Origin: Pontederia crassipes | Taxonomy: Eukaryota > Streptophyta > Magnoliopsida > Commelinales > Pontederiaceae | Assembly (NCBI GenBank): GCA_030549335.1 | Contig: CM060190.1 | Span: 70,012,118-70,076,117 of the forward strand | DNA length: 64,000 nt | Direction: 5' to 3' | Shown: positions 40,748 to 52,353 of the stretch, one piece after another | Position numbering within the stretch: position 1 is the stretch's first letter | How the letters are laid out: every line of letters begins with the position of its first letter | Translations under genes and position numbers: made by a program | The notes under the pieces: generated by a model | Told to the model about the DNA's origin: nothing | What the model saw: only the letters and a program-made list of their open reading frames with translations | Databases searched by the model: none

Positions 40748-41911
40748 TAAAAAAAAATTCAAATACTTTTAGCCTAAAATTTAAGGTTGTTACATTATTA
40801 CAACAAATAGCATCTTAAACCAATGAGAAAAAGAAAAATGAACACAAAGAATTATTCCAAAAGATATGGTCATTGGTGTGGATGCATTATCTCCAAAGAA
40901 CTTTCTTAGACTACAATTTAGATGTTAAAAAGAAAGTTATTTCCAATTGTGATATTTCAAATACAAATTAACTTTTTAATTTGTTCCACGTCATGAACTA
41001 CTATGGAGACAATAATGATTATTCACTAAACATTATTCTTTTTTGGAAAGAGGAACACAATATAAAAATAAATATCCCACTAGCAGACAAATGTTGATCG
41101 ATGTGGAGTATGGACATGTCACTAGGATCTTTATTTTACAAAACATGGGTCATCCGCAAATCTTTTCACTAGCACTTGACGTTGAATCTTGTGACTTCAG
41201 TGCAATCTCATTGGGCAAAAAGAATGAGGATTCAAACAAATATGCATGAAAATGATGAAATTATAGTATTTAATCTTGATATATCTACTTAAGTAAAAAT
41301 CCATAAATATGGGGATTAGGAACATCACTCTCATATAAAAAAAAACTCAAATACTCTTAGCCTAAAATTTAAGATTGTTACATTCTTACAACAAATAGTG
41401 TCTTAGACCAATGAAAAAAGAAAAAAAAATGAAACAAAGAATTATTCCAAGAGGTATGGTCCTTGGTGTGGATGCATTATCCTAAAAAACTTTCTTGATA
41501 ACAATTTAGATGTTAAAAAGAATGATATTTTCAATTGTGATATTTCAAACAATTAACTTTTTTTGTTCCACATCATCAACTACGATGGAGACAATAATGT
41601 TTTTTCACTAAATATTATTCTTTTTTGAAAAGAGGAACACAATATAAAAATAAATATCCCACTAGCAGACAAATGTTGATTGATATGGAGTATGGGCACA
41701 TCACTAGGATATTTATTTGTACAAAACATGGGTCGTCCATAAATCTTTTCACTAACATAGAAGCTTGTGACTTCAATGCAACCTCATTGGGCTGAAAGAA
41801 CGATGATTCAAACAAATATGCATGAAAATGATGAAAATCATATTTAATCTTGATGTAGCTACTTAAGTAAAGATCCATAAATGATGAGGATTAGGGACAT
41901 CCCTCTCTTAT
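40748..41911. repeat. Tandem duplication of a ~585-bp unit
   Basis: The unit at about 40748-41335 is followed directly by a diverged copy at about 41336-41911. Shared landmarks in order are TAGCCTAAAATTTAAG, TTGGTGTGGATGCATTATC, GATGTTAAAAAGAA, ATCCCACTAGCAGACAAATG, AAAACATGGGTC and CATGAAAATGATGAAA. The copies differ by scattered substitutions and small indels (for example CACTTGACGTTG is missing from the second). No frame is kept between copies, so the unit is probably non-coding. Confidence 0.88.
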
Positions 41912-44129
41912 ATTGTTACTTCTTTAAAGTCTATATTTGAATATTAAGTATTTATCTAGAGCAACAATTCAGATAATTGAAAATTGACCATCTTGCTAAT
42001 TTGGAGAGTGAAGTCCTTTTTAAAAGCTAATGAAAATTACTTGATCTTGTATTATTACACAAATTTAAAGGGTCATTTAATATGAGATAATTCATATAGA
42101 TTATATGTTATTTTATTTAAAATTATCAAGGCTCATCACATTATTCTATTTGCTACGACTGATAATAGATAATTTAAATTGCTATAATAATCCCACCTCA
42201 CTAAGGTGTCTTTTGCATATTACTATCCATTCAGAATACATTTTAACAAAAATACTTATTCAATCAAAATTTAAAATATTAAATATCTTATTAACAAATA
42301 AATATTATTCAAGCTTCATCTTCTTTATTATTTGATATCTTTTACAAATAATCATAACTTTTATTTCATTTTCTTTTATCTGCTTTTTCACTTTTTTCTA
42401 TTTTTTTATTTATACATGATCATGATTTAAAATAATTTGCAGGAGCATTTTGATAATTTGTTCCTTAATTATCTTTATTGTTATTTATATTGTTAGTACT
42501 TACAAAATACTATAATGTGATATTATCGATATTTAATTAACGGTAATATATTCAATTGATGATCTTTTTTTTTTGTTAATGCACCGCCTGAAACTTTTTA
42601 TTAGTTCAACAAACATTTATCAAAATTTCAATTTGATTTTGATATTAGTGATCGTGACTTTATTCTTATATGTATACGGGTGAGCAAATTCGAGATCGGG
42701 ACAAGGTCCTTATAACGCCCCCAAATCGACCAATGCGGTGCATATCAATATGAAAGTGCTATGACATTGATCATTATGTTGACCAAAATCGGTCAAGAAT
42801 CAAGACACATCATAAAAATAGGGAAACTGTGGAAAATGACATTAATAACATAAGTCGAAAAGTTAATCTCAAAGTTAAGAATGTCATAATGACTACATCA
42901 GAGTTCGTAAATATAAAAAAAAGAAAATAGATAAATAGACCCTTCGGTTCATGTGTTTTATAGTTGCTTAAGCTTCGTCGCAGTACACCAACTCAACATC
43001 TTCACTGACCTAACCCTATGAAAATCAAACATAAGACATACAATGTTTTCATAAGCTTTACAACATAGTGAAAAATCAATAACAATATACAATGCATAAC
43101 TCTAATTAGAGTAAATCAGAAATAAGGACCAACACTTCTCTTCTTAAGAACTTGAGCATAAAATCATCATAGATCATGAGTAAGAGAAAATCAATAGATA
43201 TCAATAATCAATAAAAATCAAGTAATATATGATGGTCTTATAATCAATAACATACTTAAAAATCATAATAAATAATGATAACTTGATTCGATATTCATGT
43301 TTCTTTATTTAACCATGCTTTTTATCTTAGATCATACTTAGAAATCAAGTAACTTTAGACGCTTTTAATTTCTTCATCCTTTATTCATCATATGATGGAT
43401 TCTTATTTACTTATGGGGTATGCCAAGCGAAATGATACGGCCGCGTGCGGGTTAATAATTGAACAAGTCATGACAAAGGGAGCGACCCTTATCATGAAAG
43501 TATTTGGCAAAGTCTGGCAGCCCAATGTTCATCTTTCATTTAACTTATTAATCATTTTGTAATTTCGCATTTCATTGTTCATCATAATCAGGGAATATCA
43601 ATGATAGGAGTAAATCAAACATGAAGGTTCTTGTCTTAGATCAACACGAAATTATATGTCGATAATCCAGTAGAGATTGTGACAAGCATGAGCATGAATA
43701 GGTAAGGTTTAAATCGAATTCAGGCATAAGTAAAAAGGCATAAAAATGATTCTTGGATGCCATAACTCGGGCCGGGTTCACAACGTGAACTCGAAACCAA
43801 GTGTGAAACGCACTCGGGCCGGATTTGTGGAAAAAATAGCACGTCGTTGAGTCAACACGGAACAAAACCAGGATTAGGTTCGGTGGAACTCGGACTGAGT
43901 GGGAAAAATGTCGAGAGGTCATTATTACGTCATCTGCTAACCCGGGCTGAGTGAGTTCGGGTTGAATCGGACCGAATTCCACGGAGTCGAGTGTGACGTT
44001 ATCTGGGTCGGATTCGGTATGAACCAGGCCGAGTTCATCACAATCATATTATTCTAGAATGTCAAAAGTTTTACACAGTAGCAATCATGTTATTCTCACC
44101 ATACAAACGAAGCACGAGACATACATTAA
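41912..44129. other. Intergenic DNA with a possible retrotransposon remnant
   Basis: The stretch 41912-42660 is AT-rich without features. From about 42700 to 44050 the composition changes. Phrases such as CTTATAACGCCCCCAAATCG (near 42711) and CGACCCTTATCATGAAAG (near 43484) resemble the non-coding ends of plant LTR retrotransposons. I see no paired LTRs, primer-binding site or protein domain, so this is only a suspicion. Confidence 0.25.
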
Positions 44130-44360
44130 CACTATATTTGGATTGAGGTGAATGTAGGGTAAAGAGGAATGGAAAAAAAATTCTTGTTTGGATAAAATTT
44201 TAAAGGAGGGGAATGGAAGGGAATTTCCATTTTCCCCTCCTTTTGTGCTATTTTATTCCAATTCCAAATTGGGATGTAAAAGTTCCCATTCCTTCCATTC
44301 ATTTTTCTTTCCCCTCATTTTCTTCCTTCTAGCTTAATGAGTGTTCATCCAAATATAGTG
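44130..44360. mobile_element. Tourist-like MITE
   Basis: Perfect 14-bp terminal inverted repeats (CACTATATTTGGAT) bound a 231-bp non-coding element, with TAA directly repeated at both flanks (44127-44129 and 44361-44363). The interior has internal inverted symmetry (GGAATGGAAGGGAA on one side, TTCCCATTCCTTCC on the other). These are hallmarks of a PIF/Harbinger-derived MITE. Confidence 0.85.
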
Positions 44361-44363
44361 TAA

Positions 44364-45640
44364 GTAAAATGACATATGAGAGCACTACCTATGCAGGAAT
44401 ACAATCATAACGACTGATTAGGCAAATGTAATATGATTTTTATGTATAACAGATCATAACAATTACACAACAATAAGTAGGACGATCATGTACATCATTC
44501 TCATATAAATTTTCAAGCCAAACATGGATCACACATTACCCGCTTGAGTAGAAGGCAGATCTAGTCTACTTAGAGTTATGCAAGGTGATTTTAGGATCAC
44601 TCACATGTTATTGTCACTTTTATCTTCTCGACGGTCTAAATCAGGTGTAAGCTTGTCCTCCTCATTGTCATTGCGCCTTTTCTCTCCGCCCTTGCTGCAA
44701 TCCGGTCAAGAATATTGAAAAAACTACTATGATTTGTTGTACCGAGGGCTATGCGTGAGGGATAGGGGATGAAGGAGTTGGTTGTTTTTGTGATGTGCAG
44801 GAGTTGGGTGGTGTCGTGCGTTCCAACAAGGATCAGGAGAGGGAGTTCGTGAGGTTGAGGGAAGATAGGGTTTAATGAATGATTTATTTTTTTTTTGTTA
44901 TTAATCCTTCTCTCTTCTTATTAAATCCATTAGAATAAATGTGATAATTTTTATTCACTATGGATGATTTTCAAATCTTTCGCTTATGTTGAGATATGGA
45001 TTAATTACTTACAATTATACAGTCTTTTCTCAAATCTTGATTTATTTTTATTTTTATTTTTTTCTCAATTGTTACAGTCCTAATTGCCTCGGTTCTGATC
45101 GAATTTTCAAAAAAAAGTTCGGTCCCCGACTCCGATCTCGATCGGAATTTGAACATCTTGTGAACAAAAATCGAGAAATTCTCTATTATCCTAGTTTGAC
45201 TATAAAAAATATAATAATAAATGTAATAATTATCAATTAATATATATATATATATATTAAGATATATATAAAATGTTAAATAGAATAAATATAGCATAAT
45301 ATTTTAAAATAATTTTATATTAATATAATATATTTTATTGGGTCACGGCTGGTCTAAGAAAATCTCAAGGAACGAGACGTGATTACCCATCCGATTGAAA
45401 AAAAAAACTTAGAAAATTCAGGTCATGCTCACTCCTGTATATGTCGGATTTATCTTAATTTTGAAATGCTGGATTTGTTGTGATAGTAGAGCGATTTTGT
45501 GCCATGGTTTAATAAACGTTAAAGTTTTGAATATGTGGAAAATTAATCTTAACAAGTGACTGTTTTACCTAATTCGTTTACTTTCAACTTGTGCCGCAAC
45601 GATAACAGCGTTAATTCTTTTTTTTTCTATAGGAATTAGA
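44364..45640. other. Intergenic DNA, no gene seen
   Basis: Mostly AT-rich. It contains a (TA)n run at about 45241-45258 and short inverted GATCGGA/TCCGATC motifs near 45130-45150. No coding evidence. Confidence 0.45.
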
Positions 45641-45647
45641 AAGGCCC

Positions 45648-45746
45648 GGCCCATTTGTCTACTAGTGTTTTACAAATAGAAGTTGGGCCGTTTTACCCTA
45701 CTCCACTGAAATTATTACCGTCTCTCGATCACCCCGAAAACCCTAA
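45648..45746 (+). promoter_or_regulatory. Site II motifs and telo-box of the 45810 gene
   Basis: GGCCCA at 45648-45653 and TGGGCC at 45684-45689 are site II-type elements. A telo-box AAACCCTAA follows at 45738-45746, about 65 bp before the start codon. This combination is well known in promoters of plant genes for ribosomal proteins and for mitochondrial and cell-growth functions. Confidence 0.65.
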
Positions 45747-45809
45747 CCATCTAACCATCAAGATCTCGACCGACCGCCGGAGAACAGAGGAAGAGGAACT
45801 CCGGCGAAG

Positions 45810-46601
45810 ATGCTCCGAAATCCCAACTCCTCCGTCGCCTTGCGAGTGATGTCCTCGGTCAAAGTTTTGATCTCACCGCCGAACAACCACCAGCTCCTCA
45901 GACGAGCCCCCGTTAGCGGCACGGCGAAGGGCAAGGGCAAACTCAAGTCCGGTCAGCCCCTCAAGCGCTCCACCATCCGCCGGAAACCAGCATCCGGCGA
46001 CGGTTCGGGCTCCGCGGCTGCCTCTGGCGGAGGTCGCTCCTCACGTAACGAGGCCATCAATCGGCTGAACCGAATGATGGAGTCCTGCATCAACGCCCCG
46101 ACCCCCATCCGCTACCTCACCGCCAAACAGCGCGCCCGCGAGGTCGAGCGCGAAAAGCTCGGACTGATATCTAAGGAGCGCCAGCGCGAGCTCGACCAGG
46201 CTAAAGCGCGCGCCAAGTCCGGCGGTAAGGACGGCGATGGGGAGCCCTTCATAATGGGAACCCCTGGCCTGGACTATATCACCCTTGGCCTCGTTGACAA
46301 GGACAAGATTCCCGCATACGAGCTCACTGTGGAAGACGGCCGCCGGCTTGCCAAGGAGTACAGTCGCGTGCTGATGCGGAAGCACCGCGCTCGGCAGGCC
46401 GCCGAGACGACGCTCCTCAGCATGAAGAAGGATGCTATCGCCGCCTTGCCTGACCACCTACGCGCCGCGGCTCTTGTCCCTGACTACACGCCATTCCCGG
46501 CCAACCGGTTCATGGCCACCCTGACACCCCCCATTGAGGGTTACATCGAGAAGGTCCAGGAGGCTGCTAAGAAGCGTTCCATGAAGGAAAAGCTACGGTG
46601 A
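45810..46601 (+). CDS. Conserved plant protein of unknown function, possibly mitochondrial
   Basis: A single uninterrupted 263-residue ORF with high third-position GC. The N-terminus (MLRNPNSSVALRVMSSVKVL, then RR and K-rich residues) is basic and hydroxylated with no early acidic residues, as in a mitochondrial targeting peptide. It is followed by a low-complexity basic/serine-glycine linker (residues about 40-75). The rest is charged and helical: AINRLNRMMESCINAPTPIR, a long RAREVEREKLGLISKERQRE coiled-coil-like helix, the phrase GTPGLDYITLGLVDKDKIP, LAKEYSRVLMRKHRARQAAE, and LTPPIEGYIEKVQEAAKK near the end. I do not recognise an enzyme or named family. The basic, helical make-up and the site II/telo-box promoter suggest a role in translation or mitochondrial biogenesis, which is inference. 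A second in-frame ATG at codon 14 is an alternative start. Confidence 0.75.
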   Translation: MLRNPNSSVALRVMSSVKVLISPPNNHQLLRRAPVSGTAKGKGKLKSGQPLKRSTIRRKPASGDGSGSAAASGGGRSSRNEAINRLNRMMESCINAPTPIRYLTAKQRAREVEREKLGLISKERQRELDQAKARAKSGGKDGDGEPFIMGTPGLDYITLGLVDKDKIPAYELTVEDGRRLAKEYSRVLMRKHRARQAAETTLLSMKKDAIAALPDHLRAAALVPDYTPFPANRFMATLTPPIEGYIEKVQEAAKKRSMKEKLR

Positions 46602-47429
46602 AGACAGAAGGATAAATGAGAGGAACATCATTTCTCCTGCATGTTTTAAGGTCAGTAGCTTCTTTTGTGTTAGCACTGCACATGATTGAGATCTCTTTAT
46701 GGGAAGAGAGATTTTGATGCAAGTTTATTGCCTAGCTTCAACAACTGAGAATCACTTGATCAAATAATATGTACTTCATTCTGAGAAGTAAACTTGAGTA
46801 TTCATATGTTGATTTATTTAATATTTTGTTCATTAAACTGCTTGTATGTCAGCTTAGGAGATGCTGTGTTCATAATCTGGATAAGGTCATATCATTTTTT
46901 TTTGAGGAGCAATAAGGTCATATCATGAATAATTAACTTATAATCTTTAAGGCATAAGTTAAAAATTAGCTCCTAATTACCATTATGGTGTAAATAATTC
47001 CGACAAATTTTTCCCATGATAGTTGTCCTCAAAACAAAGATCTGAGCAAGCTGATCTAGATTTTTCCTCCGGCTGTTAAGGTTAAGGAGAAAACGAGGTA
47101 GGCCATTAAATTATAAGAATCAGAATAGGTATAGATCTATAAACAAGAGCATGTTATATAACTTCTTTGAGTTAGCTTTTTATTAATAGAGTTGAGAGAA
47201 ATGATATCCATATTGTGTTTTATGTTGAGAGCAGGTAAATATTTTCAGTGTGAGAAAAGTACATATAACAAATGAACTCGAGTGTTACTACATCACTGAC
47301 ACCAAGACAAATGGAAATCACATCAAGTATGGGCTTGTCAATAGCCAACAAATCTATCTGTGCAGGGTAATCAGTCCTCCTAAAGAGACCTCTCGTTAGA
47401 GAATATTTTCTTGATCATCTCTTAAAATC
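46602..47429. other. 3' flank and intergenic DNA
   Basis: The first few hundred bases are the probable 3' UTR of the 45810 gene. The rest is AT-rich and without a recognisable gene or element. Confidence 0.5.
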
Positions 47430-47696
47430 TATGTTCATAAGATTCGACATGATTTTATGCTGGCTGTCGGGGCCTAACACAACCCTCCTCCTTTATCCGG
47501 GCTTGGGACCGGCTATAAAATATAGGCGGAGTTAAAAGAGGGAGAGGGAGGCCAAGGCGGACACTTGGCGAACTAATAGAGCAAGATCTATTGGTGAATA
47601 ATATACCGAAAGGTTTGGTTACTAATAGAGCGGAATGGCGTCGTATGATTCATGTAGCCGACCCCACCTAGTGGGATAAGGCTTTGTTGTTGTTGT
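47430..47696 (+). mobile_element. RTE-family insertion with inverted 5' segment
   Basis: The right part (47536-47696) is the plus-oriented 3' end of the RTE LINE ending in (TTG)n. The left part (47430-47535) is the family head sequence, but in reverse orientation (TATAGGCGGAGTT at its inner end). The whole is bounded by a 13-bp duplication ATCTCTTAAAATC (47417-47429 and 47697-47709). Such 5' inversion is the signature of twin priming during target-primed reverse transcription. Confidence 0.88.
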
Positions 47697-47709
47697 ATCT
47701 CTTAAAATC

Positions 47710-50610
47710 ATCTGTAGTTTTACGAAGTAATTTCTTTATCTCAAAAGAGAAATTTTACTTTTCATATTTCACATGCATGATTTAATCCTTTTATGGTCTT
47801 CAAATATTTAAAAATGAAAGAGATAATACTTGGTGCCGGACATTTGTTATGACTTCTCATAATGTAGTCCGTTTTCATTTTGGTGCAATCGTTATTTTGA
47901 ACTCTCTCTCAGAAACAAAAGTTGAGTTGTGATCAAGCAAATTGTATTTCTCTATTTCAATCTACGAGCTTAAGTGGTCTTCCAAAAAATTGTTCTTACT
48001 CAATAATGGATTTTCTCTAAGATTGTTTCACATTTTTTTCTTTCTCGCTTCTATGATTGCTGGGCAAGTGATAATGAATCTTTTGCATTGATGACTGAGT
48101 TTTTTCATTTTATGTGATATTCAAATATTTTACAAGAATCCGCAGGAAGAATCTAATACCAGAGACACTTTGTCAGTGTGGTTTGTGTTGAAGGTGGCCT
48201 TCACAGAACTTAATACCGAGCTTGTCTTTGCACACAGTTCAACACATGCCAGTTACACTTTGTGGCCACCTCTAATCTCCCAAAAACTTGTGTATCAGCT
48301 TAATCTCAAGAAGGTGACCAAACACAGATCAATCACCCTTGTCGAGACTAGAGGAAAATTATGGTTCTTTACTTCTTGTATTTCATATTCCTTGGTATTT
48401 AGCACTTCTAAAAGTTGAGATTAACATTGGAGCATGTCTGTTACCTTTATATATATTGTTCGACATCAGATGGATTTCCTTTTCTCTATCCACATGGTTG
48501 AAAGCTTATTGGCCAAGTATTTTTCTCCTGCTACCTGATTCATCCATTTGTTGGTGCACCCGAAGGAGTGATTCTAAACTTAATATTCAAAATTGGGGCT
48601 CTCAAGTTGGAAGAACAGACCATCAGGTTGCCCTCCTAACGAGTGGAAATGTGGATCAAAATTTGAAGTTAATGAAGGTAAATGGCGCGGTTTGGCTCCC
48701 TGCTCGTGATGATTGATTAACGTAAGTTGCTTTGCATGCTGTGAGGGTCTGGTAAATAATTGTCTCATCACAGATTTTCGTTTGATTTCAGCTCCCCGGC
48801 CGGAACTTATCAGGCTTCATCTTTGGACCAAGTATTTGCATGCCCATTTAATCAAATCATTTGACGGCTAAATAGATGATGGAAATATTATATTGTATTA
48901 GCTATGTGGACAACCTAGACACAATTTCGGGAAGCCGGGGAATGTGGGCACTCCCTTTGGAGTCGATGAAAATTATGTGTCCATTTTATTTTTAGGTTGA
49001 CACTTTTGTAACTAAAGCTACATGGGAAAAAAATTTTCATTTAATTCAACATGTTAAGCTTTTGGATATTAAAATTTACAGCAAAAAAGAAAAATCGTAT
49101 AGTTCATATATGCTTTCCAGATTAAAGATATATGAGATGAATTACTAAACAATAGGGATTTTGCCAACCTAACAAAAGGTTAGGTCATAAATAAGTGATT
49201 ATATCTTAATTACTATTGTGGTTCAGTTTTTTTTCTATAATAAACTTTGTTTCTTTATCTCAAGATAACTTCAATGTCAAAATTTGCATAATCACGTCAG
49301 CTCTTAAAACTCTAACCATAAAAAGGAACAATAAGAAAAAAAAATATATTTCAGTTCGGACGAATTTAGAAGCATATTTTGAGAACTCAATTTGTCCACA
49401 TGAAAGCACATTATAAGATCCGGTGTGGTTGTACTCGCGGTTATCGCAGCTTTATTATTGTCTATATTCGTAGTAAGCTTATTTTGCTCTGAGGGTTGTG
49501 CTTTGCTTTTGTGCACCTTATGGTAGTTTTAAAATATTTTTTCGTACGAGTAGCCAATCGGTCAGCTTTGTCCAATTCTTCATAATCTGAGGGGTCTTGG
49601 TTCTGAGTGCAGGATTTAGGCTGTCAACAAAATTATTGACCCATCTCCCTTTCATTTATGATCAGAATGTAATATATCTTTTTTAGCTGAATAAGTTTTA
49701 TATGATCTTCAAGTGATGAGCAATTGATTTTTGTCTGATCAGCATTTAACTTTTCTTTCGAAAATTTGATTCGTCATAATTAAATCAAACAAAAATCTTG
49801 GGACTCTTGATAAACATAGGTATTGAAAATGCAAGACTTTCGGGCCTGTTTGATAAACAATAATTTTATTCTGTGAAATATTTGTCTATTGTAAAATTTT
49901 TTTAAAAAAATTCTCTGTTGTTTCTTTTAATAACAAGAATGTCAAGAGTAAAGAGTTCCTTTTTTTTAATAAAAAACTCTCGAAATCACACGTTTGATCA
50001 TGCTTTTGGTTAAGTTCTTGAAACGATATATTTCCGAGAAAATTAGACCACATTTTTCTTGTAGTCCCATAGCTCAAGCTTACACATAATTAGTAAAAAT
50101 AAGATAACGTAGAAATTAACTATCAAGTTCGTTAAAATTTTCGGATTTTTTTTATATCGAGATTGTAAGATCAAGTTCAAAATTTGCAGGTCCATTGAAC
50201 TTATTAATATCAAATTCCACACCTCAATACAATCACTGCAGTATAATTCCTCTATGGGAGAAAAAATATCATTTGCTAGCTCAATTGACTCTGTTATCAC
50301 GTTGAAATGTTTTGTGATGACGATCTTTCAACATATCATGAGCATTTCATCAATTTTGGCTTGCGATATACCAAGGATGACAATGGGTCGCAACATTGAA
50401 GGAAAAAAAAAGGACCTTTAGAGGCGACTAAGAAATTAATGATCTAAATAACTCGAATCACTCCTTTTACGATGGACGATGTAGATCATGCAAGGGACAG
50501 AACTAAAATTATTAATAACTTTGATTGTGATATGTAATACCACTGCAACTAAAATTGAATCAAATGTGTAATTAAAATTACTAATAATTTTTAATATTTT
50601 GAGATTACCG
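47710..50610. other. AT-rich intergenic DNA, no gene seen
   Basis: Open frames around 48170-48716 have no recognisable protein content and overlap one another. No repeats with clear boundaries were found. Confidence 0.45.
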
Positions 50611-50618
50611 CTAATGGT

Positions 50619-51319
50619 CAATGTTTTGAAAACCGGACCGGATCGGCCGATTCAACCGGTTCAACCGCGAACCGGCCGGTGATCCGGTCCGAGCAAGGTG
50701 CAAAACCGGTTTTGATATTGAACCGGGGAAAACCGGTTGAACCGGTTCAACCCGGTTCAATTCAAATTTTGAAAAAAAATTTAAAATAATGACACAAATA
50801 GGAAAGTTGAAAAGGAAAAAAAAAGAAAGAAAAAAAAGAAAAATAAGAAAGGAAGGAATATGACATGTGTAATATTAAATAGAAATGGAAATAAAAAAGA
50901 TAAGCATTTGAAATTACTTAGCATTAAAATAGAAAATTATTAAAAGACATAAATAAAGGAAATAAAAAGGAAAGTATTAAACAAAAAAGAAATAAGAATA
51001 ATTTAAGATAAACTTTATTAATATAGCATTTATATCATTAAATAATAGATATTAAATTAATAATAATCTATTTATATTTAAATGTTAATTATTATTATTT
51101 ATCATTATTAAAACTTTTAACAAATTAAAATTATGTTATATTAATTTTTAATATTATTAATAAGTTATTAGTACAATATTAATATACTACGTCATATAAC
51201 TTATATTATATCTCTATAATTATTATAAATAATATTATTTTAATAAAATTCGATCGAACCCGATCGGACCGGTTCAACCGTGATGTGATAAGAAATCTGG
51301 TCCGATTCTGAAAACATTG
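50619..51319. mobile_element. hAT-like non-autonomous element
   Basis: A perfect 8-bp duplication CTAATGGT (50611-50618 and 51320-51327) flanks ends that are inverted repeats: CAATGTTTTGAAAACCGGAC on the left and CAATGTTTTCAGAATCGGAC on the right in reverse complement. Just inside the left end is a dense array of ACCGG/CCGGTT motifs (50630-50760) with weaker counterparts on the right (51250-51300), typical of subterminal transposase-binding repeats. The AT-rich interior has no transposase. Confidence 0.88.
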
Positions 51320-51327
51320 CTAATGGT

Positions 51328-52353
51328 GGTATCAGCCAACATAGACAAACTTTGACCACAAAGCTTTCTTACTCATTTCTAAAAGGGAAAGTGAACACGT
51401 AGAAGGACGATGGAGGTTATTACAGGATTATACCATAAAGGATATTAAAATTGTAGAAATAGCGAAGTCACATCAAATAAATTTCTCTATTAAGGACGAC
51501 CGTATGCGTGCCAAGAAATAGTGGAAGTAAACTACGATTCCACGCTTAATATCATAGCATATCAAAGACGATCACTTCACGTGTAGAAACAACACAAAAA
51601 AAAAAAAAGAAGGGAAAAACAGCACACCTTGTAAACTGCTCTTTTTCTACATGGTGCAAGCATCTATTAAGTTGCATAGCACAATGAAGTGGTAAAATAT
51701 CAAAACAATGGCTGAATCCTGTAGTATATGAAAGGGAAAACATATACATGAAACATGCGACAATATTTCAAGCCATTTCAATTTGTACCATAAACAGACC
51801 AAAAATCTAAGACACACAAAATAGAATGATGGTTCCAAATGCAAAAATGTTCTTTTGATCTATCAGTTGTCTTTTGTACAGTTTGGGGAGCGCAACAAAA
51901 TTGCCAATATCAACAACGATCTACAAAACCACGAGCTCCCACCAAATCTACCAGAACATAAGAATTCTACTCAATGTTTTGATTCCTACTTATAATTATC
52001 AAACTTTTTGAAGGGCCAACATCAGCACTAAGATCATGAGCAAGTTCCATCACAATCATGATACGCTGTTGTCAATTTGTGAAAATAAATATGAAGTGCA
52101 TCATTACAACCAGCAAGTATCCGAGCTGAGAGCTGCTAACACCAGTCACCAGGAACCATGGTTACTGAAATCCCTTCAGCTCTTCAGGTTGCCGTCATGG
52201 AGGCCTTGGCTGCTGGTTTTCATGAACATAAATAGATGACATGCTTTGAACGCATGTAAACCAAATTAACCATATCAGGCCACTGCAGTTGCATAAGTTA
52301 CACAACGTCTCCTACCCTCAAAACTAAGAGAACACCAACCAGAGCTTAAAATA
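51328..52353. other. Downstream flank of the GTE gene
   Basis: The part next to 52353 (about 52100-52353) is likely 3' UTR of the minus-strand bromodomain gene. The remainder is AT-rich without gene evidence. Confidence 0.5.

Noticed and set aside
43641..43982. 113-residue minus-strand ORF
   Set aside because: No conserved motifs; it falls in a patch that looks like retrotransposon non-coding sequence.
46041..46457. 138-residue antisense ORF opposite the 45810 gene
   Set aside because: A shadow of a high-GC3 coding frame; the plus frame has the conserved protein character.
48170..48716. Two overlapping plus-strand ORFs of 82 and 125 residues
   Set aside because: No domain, no splice-site support and no compositional shift typical of exons in this window.
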